Below, piece after piece: positions 33,554 to 46,890 of a DNA stretch of 64,000 bases. Location: NCBI GenBank assembly GCA_050084985.1, contig JBITNC010000001.1:131750001-131814000 (forward strand), written 5' to 3'. This stretch comes from Nageia nagi. Lineage: Eukaryota; Pinophyta. The notes under the pieces were generated by a model. The model made no database searches, was not told the DNA's origin, and was given only the letters and a program-made list of their open reading frames with translations. Within the stretch, counting starts at the first letter, position 1; each line of letters begins with the position of its first letter. The translations under genes and the position numbers were made by a program.

Positions 33554-35339
33554 TCTTAACCATGCTACTAGTTAAGATGTATATGATGAAAGAAAGTAGC
33601 ATTCATTTAACAAGGATGTAATTTTTTATCAAAGATTGGAATGTGGAGAAGTATGAACCTTTTTAACCACTCCAACATTCAACAATCACATAGAAAGTCA
33701 AACCTTTTTAACCACTCCAAGAATGTAATTATGAAGAAGGGAAAATTTTTTTAACCATTCCATACACTACAAGAAGTAATGTGGCAAACAATCCATCCTC
33801 ATGGATATTTTTTTTAACATAGAAGTAAAATATAGCAAATAGCACTTTATAAGTCATCATGAAGATGCCAAGCCAATACTTATGGTCACAAACCTCCTAA
33901 GAATGAAGTAAGCATTACTTCACTCCTTCTTGAGGACAAATTTATCAACAAAGTCTTGTTTTGATGGATAATAAACATAAAGTTCCATCAAAAAATTACT
34001 TCTTGATAAAAATAAGCTTGGATTTTATATTTTTGCTAGCAATGTAGCATAATCCATCAACATGGATATTCTTCCAAAATATGGAAGTATACTTAGTTTT
34101 TACTCCCCCTTAAGGGTAACTTCATAAAAATTGAAACATATTACAAAAAACTTACACATGTAGAGAGGAATGTACATTTTTTACTTGTACACTTCCTTTC
34201 CAAAGCAAGGTTAATATTTTATTATCAATATCCTCAATAAGACTTGTGAAAAAAATTTAAAAACTTTTCACTCCAACAAGTATATTAATCAAAATGCACA
34301 AGTAAAAAAATTTAAGAATTAATGAACAACAATTCCAATGTTAAGTAAGTTTTACAAACTTTAATCCAATAATAATGTGTGTACATAAAAAAAAATTCCA
34401 TCCAACTAGGATAAAATAATGTGCATAATTAATGAGGATAGTAATGTTTGAAGAAAGCTTACATAAACTTTTACTTCAAATGATGTGCATCACATTATTA
34501 TTTTCAAAGTTCAAAAATTTCCATATTAACCATTGATATAACAAATGCCAATTCATAATTCAATGCACATAATAAATCTTTATGCAATATAAATTAATCT
34601 TAATTTGCAACCAAAGGATAGTGCATAAAAATTAGATAAATTTTCATAATGCACATCCACAAGTTTCCATTTTAACATTGTGCAAATTTAATTATTAATA
34701 TATTGGACATTATCATTTAATGTTATCAATTAAATTGATTTTATATATCCATCGATAAAAGAAATTGCAATACTTGCAAAAAATGATTGCATAATAATAG
34801 TTCCAATTAATTGCTTTGTAAATTAACTTTGATCATTTTCTGAAAATAATACCAAACAAGGCATATGATTTACAAATTATTATAGTATTTTACCTTAAAA
34901 TTTTATCCAAAAATTTTAAAAAAAGATTTTGATACTTATCAAATACTATATTTGTAACATCATTACTTAAAAAAGCTATTAAAAAATAGATCTAAGTTAT
35001 AATTTTCATATAGGATTTAGAAAAATTAGGAAAGACCATATTTTTTTTCATGAATTGGAAAAAAAAAAGTTTGTACATGATAATTTTAACCAACTAGTGT
35101 CATTTGTATTTAAATACTTTACCAAAAATTTAAAAATTGATATTAACACTTACTACCACATGGCAAAAATTGGTAAATATAGGATAATTCAATAGGAATG
35201 TTTACTTTTTAGAAAACCATATCCCATTTACTTTTTTGTTTTTTGTTTTATTAGAGAAAATAAAAGTTAGTGCAAACTTATCATGCACTTGAATTGCTTT
35301 TTCTTAAAACAAAAACCTTTTTTTTTTAAATTTTCCCTT

Positions 35340-35620
35340 AATTTTTTAATAGGTTATGCATGCATGCAATAATGAATGATTTTTTTTCATGCATGCAAGA
35401 ATGCATGCTTTTTTTTTTTTTTTCTCATGCATGCAATAATGCATGCTTCCTTTTTTTTAAAATTGCAATTACAAAAAAAAAATGGCAACTAAAAAAAAAT
35501 AGACTTTTTTGTTTTTTGTTTTTTGTTTTAAATAGATTTTACATAGAACCAAATTGCATGCAACCAAATTTGGTATGCAACCAAATTTTGCATGCATGAA
35601 ATCATGCATGCACATTAATT
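35340..35620. other. TGCATGCA-rich low-complexity patch (left arm)
   Basis: Several gcatgcatgca palindromes, long T runs and a direct repeat of caaatttggt-type words occur here. The patch is mirrored at 42,500-42,725. The open frames crossing it are compositional only. Confidence 0.5.
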
Positions 35621-36036
35621 TTTATAAACTTATTGTAAAAAAATTGTGCAATAGCATTATAGTAGTGTTGTAAAAATGAAAAAATTACAAGACTTAACTT
35701 TTTCTATACTAAATAGAAACTTGCAATTTTAAGCTATAACAACTCATTTTAAGTAAATTTGCTCAAAATTTGCATATTATTACTACACATTAAGCAAATT
35801 TATAGAAAAATTGCAACTAACAAATTTTTAGAAAAAAGTAATGCATAGTAAAAATTGAACTAACATGTTCTTTACTCAAATTTTACTAGACTATGATAAA
35901 AGCAAAAAATATAACAAGAAGAGGTAAATTATACCTTCAAACCTTTTTGTCTCAACATTTGATGGACAGAGAAGAGGAATGGACCTTCAAGATTGTTGAA
36001 GCAAAGACTCCAAGAATGGATTTGATATTACTTTAT

Positions 36037-36520
36037 GGAATTGAAAGATATGATATAACCAAGATCTCCTTAAAGTTTTTTTTAACAAGAATATGCCATT
36101 CATACATATAGAAAAGATAAAAAATAATCACACAAAAGATAACACATGATGTATAGTGGTTATTCATTTCTTGAGAGTACATCCACTTTGAACTATCATT
36201 CTATTACTTTCTTAGAATATCACTTTTCTACAAATTTTCAAGACAAGCATTACCATGCTTAATCAAATTTGATCAAGTTTTTTTTTTTTAATAATGAGAG
36301 GAGTACCTCTCTATTTATAAGAACTAACCCACCCTTTAACCTTGTTTTTATCCAAGGGTAAGGTTAAAGGTGTTTTTATATTTATTCTTCTTTCTATTTT
36401 TATTCTTTTAATACTTTAATGTATCTAAAAATACTTTAAGCATTAAGTGAATTTATATTAAAAAAAATATTACATAATAAATATTACACAATATTACATT
36501 ACAATTTTTCATAATGAAAA
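36037..36520 (-). repeat. 5' LTR of the LARD-like element
   Basis: Direct repeat of 32,029-32,500 on the same strand. Its altered start (…TTCATTATGAAAAATTGTAATG in element sense, shown in part) matches the right-arm copy and not the 3' LTR. Confidence 0.75.
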
Positions 36521-38399
36521 TTGCACTCATTCCTATGCAAAGCAGATGCTAAACTTCTAATGGTTCATACAGCCATACCTAAGATCAAGAATAAAATGAT
36601 ATGTTAAGCACATTGATTGACATTTCACATATGTTAATAAATCAAAACATTTATATAAATAGATAAATTTATATTTACATTTCTATTCATGTTAACAATT
36701 ATTCAATGAATCAACAGTTAGTGTAGATCATCTAGTGATGCATATTGAATATAAAATGAAATTGCATCTTAATTTACGAAAGGATTCTAAATATGAAATA
36801 TATCCAATGTTGTCTATCTTTAAAAATTTAAAAATTCATATTTGGATTCCTTTCCAAAATATGGGGGAGTCCCTTTGGGGGGAGAGTGGTGTGGTTCCCT
36901 TCCCCTCGGTCTTCTACCTTCCCCTCACTAGCACTCATAGGGTAATCATTTTAGTTTGTGGTTACTTGTTAAGAAATGCATATTTTATTTATTTTGAATG
37001 TTATATTCATAAAATAAATATTTGAATATTAATAGCTCAACAAATATTTTATTCATGAAGTTGAGCTGTGAGTGGGGTCCGGTCGCCTAGATTCACTAGT
37101 GCAAATAAGTGGAGAAGCAAAGAGTTATATTCTCAACTCTAACCATTATCCATAAAATATTATGTACCATTGATAGAATAGAGTCCATACAACTTAGAAC
37201 AAATGTTGATGACCAAGGTTGGGCCAAATGGAGTCTATCTAAGTCTTAGATCTAAAGAACTTGATGCTAGAGCACTTTCCTAGTTTCACTAGAAGCAACA
37301 TTGTAACATCAACTTCTTTCTCTACACAAAAGTTTATATATGTTTGAACTTTGAAGAATAATGTATATATATCAATTGTATAGATATAAAGATGATCGAA
37401 TGCCCTTTCTTATGCAAACTTATCAAACATATTCTTTGAAAATGTATAGATATCAATTGTAATCTTTTGTGGTATATTTTTTTTGGTTAAAATATACATT
37501 ATACATTAATATGAAGAAATCACCTATAATTTTTAACTTTTTTTAGAAATGATATCAATTAGCCAAAAAAATTCTAAATCAATGTTAAATTTTTTGAAAT
37601 ATCACCATTACTTGTACAACATTTTGGGATCAAATCACCAAGATTTTGAAATCAATTTACTATTATTTTATTTATTTTAGTTCACCAAATTTCCTTTTGT
37701 AAAACCTTGATCTAGCTTATATTTTTGTTTTGGTTGATTTTTATCTTTCTTTGGTGCATATTTTATGGGTAATGGTTATGCAAGAGACTATGCCATTGGT
37801 TTTTAGTTGAATATGGAGGAAGAGATGAGTTGGAATTACCACTTGGAGTTTTATTGGATGAAATGAGGTGGAAACATTATGTATTTATAGAGGTTGATAA
37901 AGTTGTTAGGGTTCTAATAAACCTATCATAGGGGTGAATTTTGATTAAGTATAAAACATATCATCCAACTGTTAAGGTTCTCATAATAATCATTACCGTC
38001 ATTGAAATATGTAATGTGTTGGATTTTCCTAAAGAATTTTGCAATGTAGGGGGGTTGGATTTAAACTCCAAAAACTTTTTGATCTTTGTATATCAATATA
38101 TTTATGGGTATATATGAATATGGAATATATATCAATTTGTATAAGTAGTTGGTTATTCTGGTTATATTTCTCCTCAACTTAATTCATTTATGAACATTTT
38201 TTTTATTAATTACTAATAAAGGGTTTTTAAAGGGTCCCTTACCCTTGTATAAATTGCCACTGGCTACTGATAGTAAACTACATTTGGCTGATAATAAAAA
38301 TAATTATAACCAAAAGAGCATGTCTAATTACATAATACATTTCTCCTAATAAGTAAAATAAAAATTAGCTATCCTTCCCTAGCTTCACTTCAGTTAAGT
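36521..38399. other. Arm-specific sequence outside the LARD-like element
   Basis: This 1.9 kb is present in both arms but lies outside the LTR element. A 96-codon frame at 36,735-37,025 is kept open in the other arm (41,092-41,382, minus) with about seven residue changes. A second stretch at 37,740-37,925 corresponds to a 67-codon minus frame at 40,182-40,385 ('EYRGGDELELPLGVLLDEMK' in that copy). No known family was recognised. Confidence 0.45.
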
Positions 38400-39714
38400 A
38401 TTTGAGGTATTGACTGATGACCTATGTTGACTTGGAAGAAATTGGTTTGGATTTTTGGAAGGCAATATTTGTTAAATTTATATGAGAGTGTTATATATAT
38501 CTGATCTTTGCTCACATGCTTCCTAGTTTGATATGATATGCAGTTCAACCCAAATCAAATTGGAATCTTGCTTGGTTACTCTCCTAGTTAGCTGTAGAGT
38601 GTCCTATCAATATTTGAATCTCATTTATATTATGTTAGATTTGGTTGAATAATTCTAAAGGAGGTTTGATTTGATATTTTAATATCCTGATGTTCCTCTC
38701 CATCCAAATGTTCTAGAGAAAAACTAGAATGAATATATTGTATTATAGCTTCCTATGTTTGCTCAAAAGGGGACCATTGTAAACACCATTCATTGACTTC
38801 TTTTGGTTTGATCCAATATTATTTAGTAGATCTCAACCATAATTCCCAAACCACTTGGGAAAATGGGCACTCCATGAATACATTTTTATTATGGACTATT
38901 ACCTATGTAAATACTTTCATTTTGGGGATGCACTTATAGCTCCATAAAATCCTCCACTTTATTTTTTGTTGAGGAAGATTCAATTCATATTTATAACCAT
39001 ATTTGACTATGTAGTGTTTTCCTAGTGAGCCCAACCATTCCAAACTATCCATCTCTTTTATTATTGTTATATAATTATCAATTCTTTTATGTAGGGACTA
39101 TAGATAAGCATTTAACTCATTATCCTCTCTATACTCTTTTCAGATATGAGTTCCATCACCATTCACCACCATATAGATGTAAATGTTTTTTCCCCAATGA
39201 ATTTTAAGGGTATCCTTTAGTCTTGTTGTTCTTGAATATTATAAGGATACCTAAGTCATGCCATTTTTTCTTCCATAAGTTTATTCTAATACCTATTCCC
39301 AGCTTCCATCTTGTATTTTCCTAGATAATATCTACTCCTTCTTGCAAATCATTTTATATATTTAATCATCATGTATGTTGTTGTCTCTTAAGATTGAGGC
39401 ATGGTATTATTTTTGGAGACACTTCCCTTTCATAATTCTTGACCAAAGTTCATCTTATGAGTTTCCCAATCTTGATACCAATTTAGCTATTAGGGCCTTA
39501 TTGAGACTTTGAAATCTTTTAAACCCAAATCTCCATATTATTTTAGTAAGCACATTATTTCCCAATTAATTAGGTGAAATATTTTCATATCCTCTATGTC
39601 TCTTCATAAGAAATCTTTGAATATGGACTTCAACTTTTTTGTAACCTTAATGGGAGCTTTAAACATTGAAAGCATATAAATCATAAATTTTATATACTTG
39701 AATGGATCAATAAA
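38400..39714 (-). pseudogene. LINE (L1-type) 3' part: end of RT and zf-RVT region
   Basis: On the minus strand this reads as the C-terminal part of a plant L1 ORF2: 'YMLSMFKAPIKVTKKLKSIF' just inside 39,714, 'LGLKDFKVSIRP', then the zf-RVT block 'NVFMECPFSQVVWELWLRST' near 38,900 and 'PKEVNEWCLQWSPFEQT', and 'IWMERNIRILK' near 38,690. It continues the LINE interrupted at 45,379 and forms the spacer of the giant inverted repeat. Stops and frameshifts are frequent. Confidence 0.75.
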
Positions 39715-41596
39715 ACTTAATTGAAGTGAAGCTAGGTAAGTATAGCTAATTTTTATTCTACTTATTAGGAGAAATGTATTATGTAATTATACATGCTCTT
39801 TTTGGTATAATTATTTTTATTATCAACCAAATATAGTTTACTATCAGTAGCCAGTGGCAATTTATACAAGGGTAAGGGACCCTTTAAAAACCCTTTATTA
39901 GTAAGTAATAAAAAAATATTCATAAATAAATTAAGTTGAGGAGAAATATAACCAGAATAACCAAATACTTATACAAATTGATATATATTTCATATTCATA
40001 TATACCCATAAAGATATTGATATACAAAGATCAAAAAGTTTTTGGAGTTTAAATCCAACCCCCCTACATTGCAAAATTCTTTAGGAAAATCCAACACATT
40101 ACATATTTCAATGATGGTAATGATTATTGTGAGGACCTCAACAGGTGGATGATAAGTTTTATACATAATCAAAATTCACCCCTATGATAAGTTTATTAGA
40201 ACCCTAACAACTTTATCAACCTCTACAAATAAATAATGTTTCCACTTCATTTCATCCAATAGAACTCCAAGTGGTAATTCCAACTCATCTCCTCCTCTAT
40301 ATTCAACTATAAAAACCAATGGCATAGTCTCTTGCATAACCATTACCCACAAAATATGCACCAAAGAAAGAGAAAAATCCACCATAACAAAAATATAAGC
40401 TAGATTAGGGTTTTACAAAAGAAAATTTGGTGAACTAAAATAAATAAAATAGTGGCAAATTGATTTCAAAATCTTGGTGATTCGGTCCCAAAATGTTGTA
40501 TAAGTATTGGTGATATTTCAAAAAATTTAAAATTGATTTAGAAATTTTTGGCTAATTGATATCATTTCTAAAAAAAGTTAAAAATTATAGGTGCTTTCTT
40601 CATATTAATGTATAATGTATATTTTAACCAAAAAAAATATACCACAAAAGATTACAATTGATATCTATACATTTTCAAAGAATATGTTTGATAAGTTTGC
40701 ATAATAAAGGGAAGTCGATCATCTTTATATCTACATAATTGATATCTATACATTATTATTTAGAGTTCAAACATATATAAACTTTTGTGTAGAGAAAGAA
40801 GTTGATGTTACAATGCTACTTCTAGTGAGACTAGGAAAAAGTGCTCTAACATCAAGTTCTTTAGATTTAATACTTAGATAGACTCCATTTGGCCCAACCT
40901 TGGTCATAAACATTTGTTCTAAGTTGGATGGATTCTATTTCTCTCAATGGTACATAATATTTTATGGAGAATGGTTAGAGTTGAGAATATAACTCTTTAT
41001 TTCTCCACTTATTTGCACTAGTGAATCTAGGTGACTGGACCCCACTTGTAGCTCAACTTCATGAACAAAATATTTGTTGAGTTATTAATATTCAAATATT
41101 TATTTTATTAATATTACATTCAAAATAAATAAAATATGCATTTCTTAACAAGTAACCACAAACTAAAATGATTACCCTATGAGTGCTAGTGAGGGGAAGG
41201 TAGAAGACCAAGGGGAAGGGAACCACACCACTCTCCCCCCAAAGGGACTCCCCCATATTTTGGAAAGGAATCCAAATATGAATTTTTAAATTTTTAAATA
41301 TAGAAAACATTGGATAGATTTCATATTTAGAATCCTTTTCTAAAATAAGATACAATTTCATTTTGTATTCAATATGCATCACTAGATGATCTACACTAAT
41401 TGTTGATTCATTGAATAATTGTTAACATGAATAGAAATGTAAATCTAAATTTAGCTATTTATATAAATGTTTTGATTTATTAACATATGTGAAATGTTAA
41501 TCAACATGTTTAACATATCATTTTATTCTTGATCTTAAGTATGGTTGTATGAACCATTAGAAGTTTAGCATCTACTTTGCATAGGAATGAGTGCAG

Positions 41597-42088
41597 TGTT
41601 CATTATAAAAAATTGTAATGTAATATTGTGTAATATTTATTATGTAATATTTATTTTTAATGTAAATTCACTTAATTCTTAAAGTATTTTTAGATACCTT
41701 AAAGTATTAAAGAAATAAAAATAGAAAGAAGAATAAATATAGAAATATTTTTAACCTTACCTTTGGATAAAAAGAAGGTTAAAAGGTGAGTTAGTTCTTA
41801 TAAATAGATAGGTACTCCTTTCATTATTTAAAAAAAAAAATTTGATCAAATTTGATCAAGCATGGTAATGCTTTTTCTTGAAAATTTGTAAAAAAGTGAT
41901 ATTCTAAGAAAGTAATAGAATGATAGTTCAAAGTGGATGTACTCTCAAGAAATGGAGGAACCACTATACATCATGCATTTTCTTTTGTGTGATTGTTTTT
42001 TATCTTTGCTATATAGATGAATGACATATTCTTGTTAAAAAAAAACTTCAAGGAGATCTTGGTTATATGGAATCCTTCAATTCCATAA
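41597..42088 (+). repeat. 5' LTR copy in the right arm
   Basis: It starts TGTTCATTATAAAA and matches the left-arm 5' LTR in its variant start. A primer-binding site follows directly. Confidence 0.75.
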
Positions 42089-42090
42089 AG

Positions 42091-42103
42091 TGATATCAGA
42101 GCC
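42091..42103 (+). other. Primer-binding site of the right-arm LTR
   Basis: tgatatcagagcc differs by one base from the plant initiator-Met site TGGTATCAGAGC(C). It is better kept than the left-arm copy. Confidence 0.75.
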
Positions 42104-44623
42104 ATTCTTGGAGTCTTTGCTTCAACAATCTTGAAGGTCCATTCCTCTTCTCTGTCCATCAAATGTTGAGGTAAAAAGGTTTGAAGGTATAATTTACCTC
42201 TTCTTGTTATATTTTTTGCTTTTATCATAGTCTAGTAAAATTTGATTAAAGAACATGTTAGTTCAATTTTTACTATGCATTACTTTTTTCTAACAATTTA
42301 TTAGTTGCAATTTTTTAATAAATTTGCTTAATGTGTAGTAATAATATGCAAATTTTGAGTAAATTTACTTAAAATGAGTTGTTATAGATTAAAATTGCAA
42401 GTTTCTATTAGTATAGAAAAAGTTAAAAGTCTTGTAATTTTTTCATTTTTACAACACTACTATAATGCTATTGCACAATTGTTTTTACAATAAGTTTATA
42501 AAAATTAATGTGCATGCATGCAAAATTTGGTTGCATACCAAATTTGGTTGCATGCAATTTGGTTCTATGTAAAATCTATTTAAAACAAAAAACAAAAAAA
42601 AAAAGTCTATTATTTTTTTTAGTTGCCATTTTTTTTTGTAATTGCAATTTAAAAAAAGAAGAAGCATGCATTATTGCATGCATTGACCAAAAATCATTCA
42701 TTATTGCATGCATGCACAACCTATTAAAAAATAAGGTAAAAGTAAAAAAAAAAAAGGTTTTTGTTTTAAAAAAAAGCAATTCAAATGCATGATAAGTTTG
42801 TACTAACCTTTTATTGTCTCTAATATAATTTCAGTGAGAATCTTTTTAAGAAAAACAACAACAAAAAAGGCAAGTTTTGTTTTGTTTTTTTTAAAAAAAA
42901 AAAAAAAAAAGTAAAGGATTTTAAAAAAAGGGCATGTTACCCATTTTTAACACATGGGATATGCATTTTTTCTAAAAACAAAAGGTAAATGGGATATGGT
43001 TTTCTAAAAAGTAAACATTCCTATTGAATTATCCTATATTTACCAATTTTTACCATTTGGTAGTAAGTGTTAACATCATTTTTTAATTTTTTGGTAAAGT
43101 ATTTAAATACAAATGACACTAGTTGGTTAAACTTACCATGTACAAACTTTTGTTTTTCTAATTCATGAAAAAGAACATGGTCTTTCCTAATTTTTCTAAA
43201 TCCTATATGAAAATTATAACTTTGATTTATTTTTTAATAACTTTAATAGCTTTTTTAAGTAATAATGTTACAAATATAGTATTTGATAAGTATCAAAATC
43301 TTTTTTTAAAATTTTTGGATAAATTTGAAGGTAAAATGCTATAATAATTTGTAAATAATATGCCTTGTTTGGCATTTTTTTAAGAAAATGATCAAAGTTA
43401 ATTTACAAAGCAATTAATTGGAACTATTATTATGCAATCATTTTTTGCAAGTATTGCAATTTCTTTTAACAATGGATATATAAAATCAATTTAATTGATA
43501 ACATTAAATGATAATGTCCAATATATTGATAATTAAATTTGTACAATGTTAAAATGGAAACTTGTGGATGTGCATTATGAAAATTTATCTAATTTTTATG
43601 CATTATGTGCATTGAACTATGAATTGGCATTTGTTATATCAATGTTTAATATGGAAATTTTTGAAATTTGAAAATAATAATGTGATGCACATCATTTGAA
43701 TTAAAAATTTATGTAAGCTTTCTTCAAACATTACTATCCTCATTAATTATGCATATTATTTTATCCTAGTTGGATGGAATTTTTTTTTGTGTACACACAT
43801 TATTATTGGCATAAAGTTTGTAAAACTTACTTAACATTGGAATTGTTATGCATTAATTCTTAAATTTTTTTACTTGTCCACTTTGATTAATATACTTGTT
43901 GGAGTGAAAAGTTTTTAAACTTTTTTCACAAGTCTTATTGAGGATATTGATAATACAATATTAACCTTGCTTTGGAGAGGAAGTGTATCAGTAAAAAGTG
44001 TACATTCCTCTCTACATGTGTAGAGTTTTTTGTAATATGCTTCAATTTTTATGAAGTTACCCTTAAGGGGGAGTAAAAACTAAGTATACTGCCATATTTT
44101 GAAAGAATATCCATATTGATGGATTATGCTACATTACTAGCAAAAATATAAAATCCAAACATCTTTTTATCAACAAGTAATTTTTTGATGGAACTTTATG
44201 TTTATTATCCATCAAAATAAGATTTTGTTGATAAATTTGTCCTCAAGAAGGAGTGAAGTAATGCTTACTTCATCCTTATGAGGGTTGTGACCATAAGTAT
44301 TGGCTTGGCATCTTCATGATGACTTATAAGGTGCTATTTGTTACATTTTACTTTTATATTGGGAAATAAGATCCATGAGGATGGATTGTTTGCCACATTA
44401 CTTCTTGTAGTGTATGGAATGGTTAAAAATATTTTTCCTTCTCCATAATTACATTCTTAGAGTGGTTAAAAAGGTTTGACTTTCTCTATGATTGTTGAAT
44501 GTTGGAGTGGTTAAAATTTTTTATCTTTCTCCACATTGTAATCTTTGATAAAAAATTACATCCTTGTTAGATGAATGCTACTTTGTTTCATCATATACAT
44601 CTTAACTAGTAGCATGGTTAAGA

Positions 44624-44913
44624 TGGCATCTTGACTCACTCTTAGTAAAGTCAAGTTTATTTATTATGGCATCTTGGCTCACTCTTGGTAAAGTCAAATT
44701 TATTTATTATGGCATCTTGAATCACTCTTGGTAAAGTTAAGTTTATTTATTGTGGCATCTTAACTCACTCTTGGTAAAATCATATTTATTTGTTGTGACA
44801 TCTTAGCTCTCTCTTGGTAAAGTCAAATTTATTTATTATGGCATCTTGACTCACTCTTGGTAAAGTCAAGTTTATTTATTATGGCATATTGGCTCACTCT
44901 TAGTAAAATCAAA
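44624..44913. repeat. 43-bp minisatellite, seven units (right arm)
   Basis: Mirror image of 33,271-33,553 with the same number of units and the same order of variants, for example gttgtgacatcttagctctc as unit three. Confidence 0.85.
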
Positions 44914-45378
44914 CTTATTTAGTATGTAGCTTATTATTTGTAAATCTTGGCTTTGTGTTTGGTCAAGATTGGTATTTGTGGCTTAAAAATCTAAACTAGT
45001 GATTTATTTATATTATTTTTTGATCATTTGTGACATGGTTAAGTTAACATGGTCATATAAGTATTTCTTTGGTGAAGTTATCATCAAGGGGGATAATCAA
45101 ATTATGAAATATTATGTTATGATTACACCTTCATATACCCTCAACAAATATAGAATAATGATCTAAAACAAATAAATATAAAAAAATAAAAATAATTTTT
45201 TTTTGATAAAAATTAATGATATTTTTTATATCATTGATTGAGAATGCATTAATATCACTTGGTTGATTATGCATATGTGATGGCTTGGTATATTTGATCA
45301 ATTTATGGATGACATCTATCTTATATGTGTATATATGATGTATCTAATTGATCTTTTGTTTTGAGCTACTTGTAGCTT

Positions 45379-46890
45379 GACTAAGATAATTGCATCTCCA
45401 ACTCATAAACATTTTGTTGATTCTATCTAGTATCCCATCCTAGTAAGTATTTTTAGAATGACCTTCAAAGAGGGGTAAACTAGGTAATATGATGGAAGCA
45501 TTTCTATATTATAGTTCATTATATTTTTTATTTTATTTTTTCTTACCATAGGAGTGTTCATAATATATATAAAACTCTCTTTATAGTTAATGGATTTAAA
45601 TGTTGTTGCTTCATATTTATTTAGAATTGATTTAAAACCTTTTAACTCATCTATTAATGCCTTCCCCATGAGCATAGTGTCATCAACAAACTAAATGTGG
45701 GTCAAATTATAGATTTGAATACTTATCTAAAGACCATTGATTTCATTTTTTCTCTTAGCCTCTATGATAGAACTACCCAAAGATTTTACCATAATGATGA
45801 AAAGAGAAGCGAATATGGGGTCTCCTTATCATAGACCTCTAGAGCTTCTAAAGTAACCTTCTAGTGTGCCATTAATCATAATGGATAATTAGGCTAAAGA
45901 TATACACCTTTTGATAAGTTTTCTCCACCATATTGAGAAACCAAATCTGTCTAGGATTTTATCCATAAATTCCCATGAAACTCTATCATAGGCTTTGCTA
46001 ATGTCTAAGTTAAGAAGCATGCCTACATTTTTGTTTTTCTCTAAGGAATGGATCATTTCATGAGCAATAATAACACCATGCAAGATATGGCATCCCTGGA
46101 AAAAAGCATGTTATTATTCTAAAATGATGTGGGGAAGCATCATACTTAGTCTTACTGCTAGAGCTTTGGTTAAGATTTTACAAGCCACATTGCATATGCT
46201 GGTTGACCTATAATCATTAAGAAAGATAGCTCCTAGTTTCTTTTTATGTAATACTATGAAGGTAGTATTCAATATGTTGTCTACTCTTCCATTTTTTTGG
46301 GCTTCCTAAATAGCTTCCATAACATCTAACTTGACTATATTTCAACATCTTATATAGAATCCAATTGGGAATCTATTTAGACTTGGAGCTTTATCTTTCT
46401 TCATTATGAATACAACATGTTCTATTACCTCTTTAGATAATTTTTTTTTCAGTGCTCTATGCATTGAAGTTTTCACTAGTGTAGGTATGCATCCCAAAAC
46501 CTTTTCCATGTCTTATTTTATTTCTCCTACCTTTTCAAATCTTTTTTCAAAAAAATATACTATCACCTCTTTGATTCTCTCATCCTCTATGAATATGATC
46601 TCTTGATCAATAGTTATTTCCTAGATTTGAGATATCTTTCTATGATTGATTAGAGTTTAGTGAAAACACTTAGTGTTTCTATCTTCCTCCTTCAACTACA
46701 TAGCTCTTGATTTTTATCTTCAAAAATACTCTTCATTGGCCAAGATAGAATTGTATTCAGCTTGTAGTTTTCTTTCTTCATTTTATAACTCTATAGTGTA
46801 ACCATGTTTCTCTATTTCTTGGTTGATGATGCTATTTTTTGCTTCCACTCTCTCTTTTTCTTTAAATTTATTACCATGAAAAGTTTTGTT
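45379..46890 (-). pseudogene. LINE reverse transcriptase relic, 5' part
   Basis: Minus-strand translation gives plant L1 RT blocks in order: 'APSPNGFPIGFYI', 'KKKLGAIFLNDYRSTSICN', 'LVRL'-like sequence, 'QHAFFQGCHILHGVIIAHEM', 'VGMLLNLDISKAYDRVSWEF' (palm, with catalytic Asp), and 'FVDDTMLMGKALIDELKGF' (the F-x-DD box, intact). Longer open pieces lie at 45,889-46,083 and 45,427-45,675. The frame runs up to the right-arm junction and resumes at 39,714. Several stops occur. An active protein would nick and reverse-transcribe at chromosomal targets. Confidence 0.85.

Larger units (their letters stand above)
32029..36520 (-). mobile_element. Non-coding (LARD-like) LTR retrotransposon, minus strand, complete
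   Basis: LTRs of about 475 bp lie at 32,029-32,500 and about 36,037-36,520. In element sense the 3' LTR begins TGTTGGAAAC, preceded by the purine tract cattaagggggg (32,501-32,512). A decayed initiator-Met-type primer site (taatatcaaatcc, minus strand, about 36,019-36,031) adjoins the 5' LTR. The 3.5-kb interior has no coding capacity: only A/T runs, a 43-bp minisatellite and a TGCATGCA-rich patch. It would need proteins from an autonomous partner to move. Confidence 0.75.
32799..38399. repeat. Left arm of a giant inverted repeat
   Basis: The reverse complement of this 5.6-kb segment matches 39,715-45,378 from end to end at roughly 90 percent by eye. Matching landmarks in mirrored order are: caagctacaag at the outer edge, the seven-unit 43-bp array, the TGCATGCA patch, the LTR, a 96-codon frame, a GC-richer block (gggagtccctttggggggag) and cagtggcaatttataca near the inner edge. 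The LARD-like element's 3' LTR lies outside this arm. Confidence 0.85.
39715..45378. repeat. Right arm of the giant inverted repeat, inserted in a LINE
   Basis: Inverted copy of 32,799-38,399. It separates the LINE RT peptide 'RINKMFMSWRCNYLSQA' (ending at 45,379) from 'YMLSMFKAP' (starting near 39,670), so it is an insertion in the LINE. It holds a 5' LTR (41,597-42,088) but stops inside the element and has no 3' LTR. Confidence 0.85.

Noticed and set aside
42508-42792. 94-codon frame rich in Lys/Phe in the right arm, with mirrored frame at 35,360-35,599
   Set aside because: It spans homopolymer runs and TGCATGCA repeats; the open frame is compositional.
32799-45378. Two independent insertions of one transposon in opposite orientation
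   Set aside because: The shared segment includes flank outside the LTR element and stops inside it, so ordinary transposition does not explain it; kept open only if the 5.66-kb unit recurs elsewhere with the same ends.
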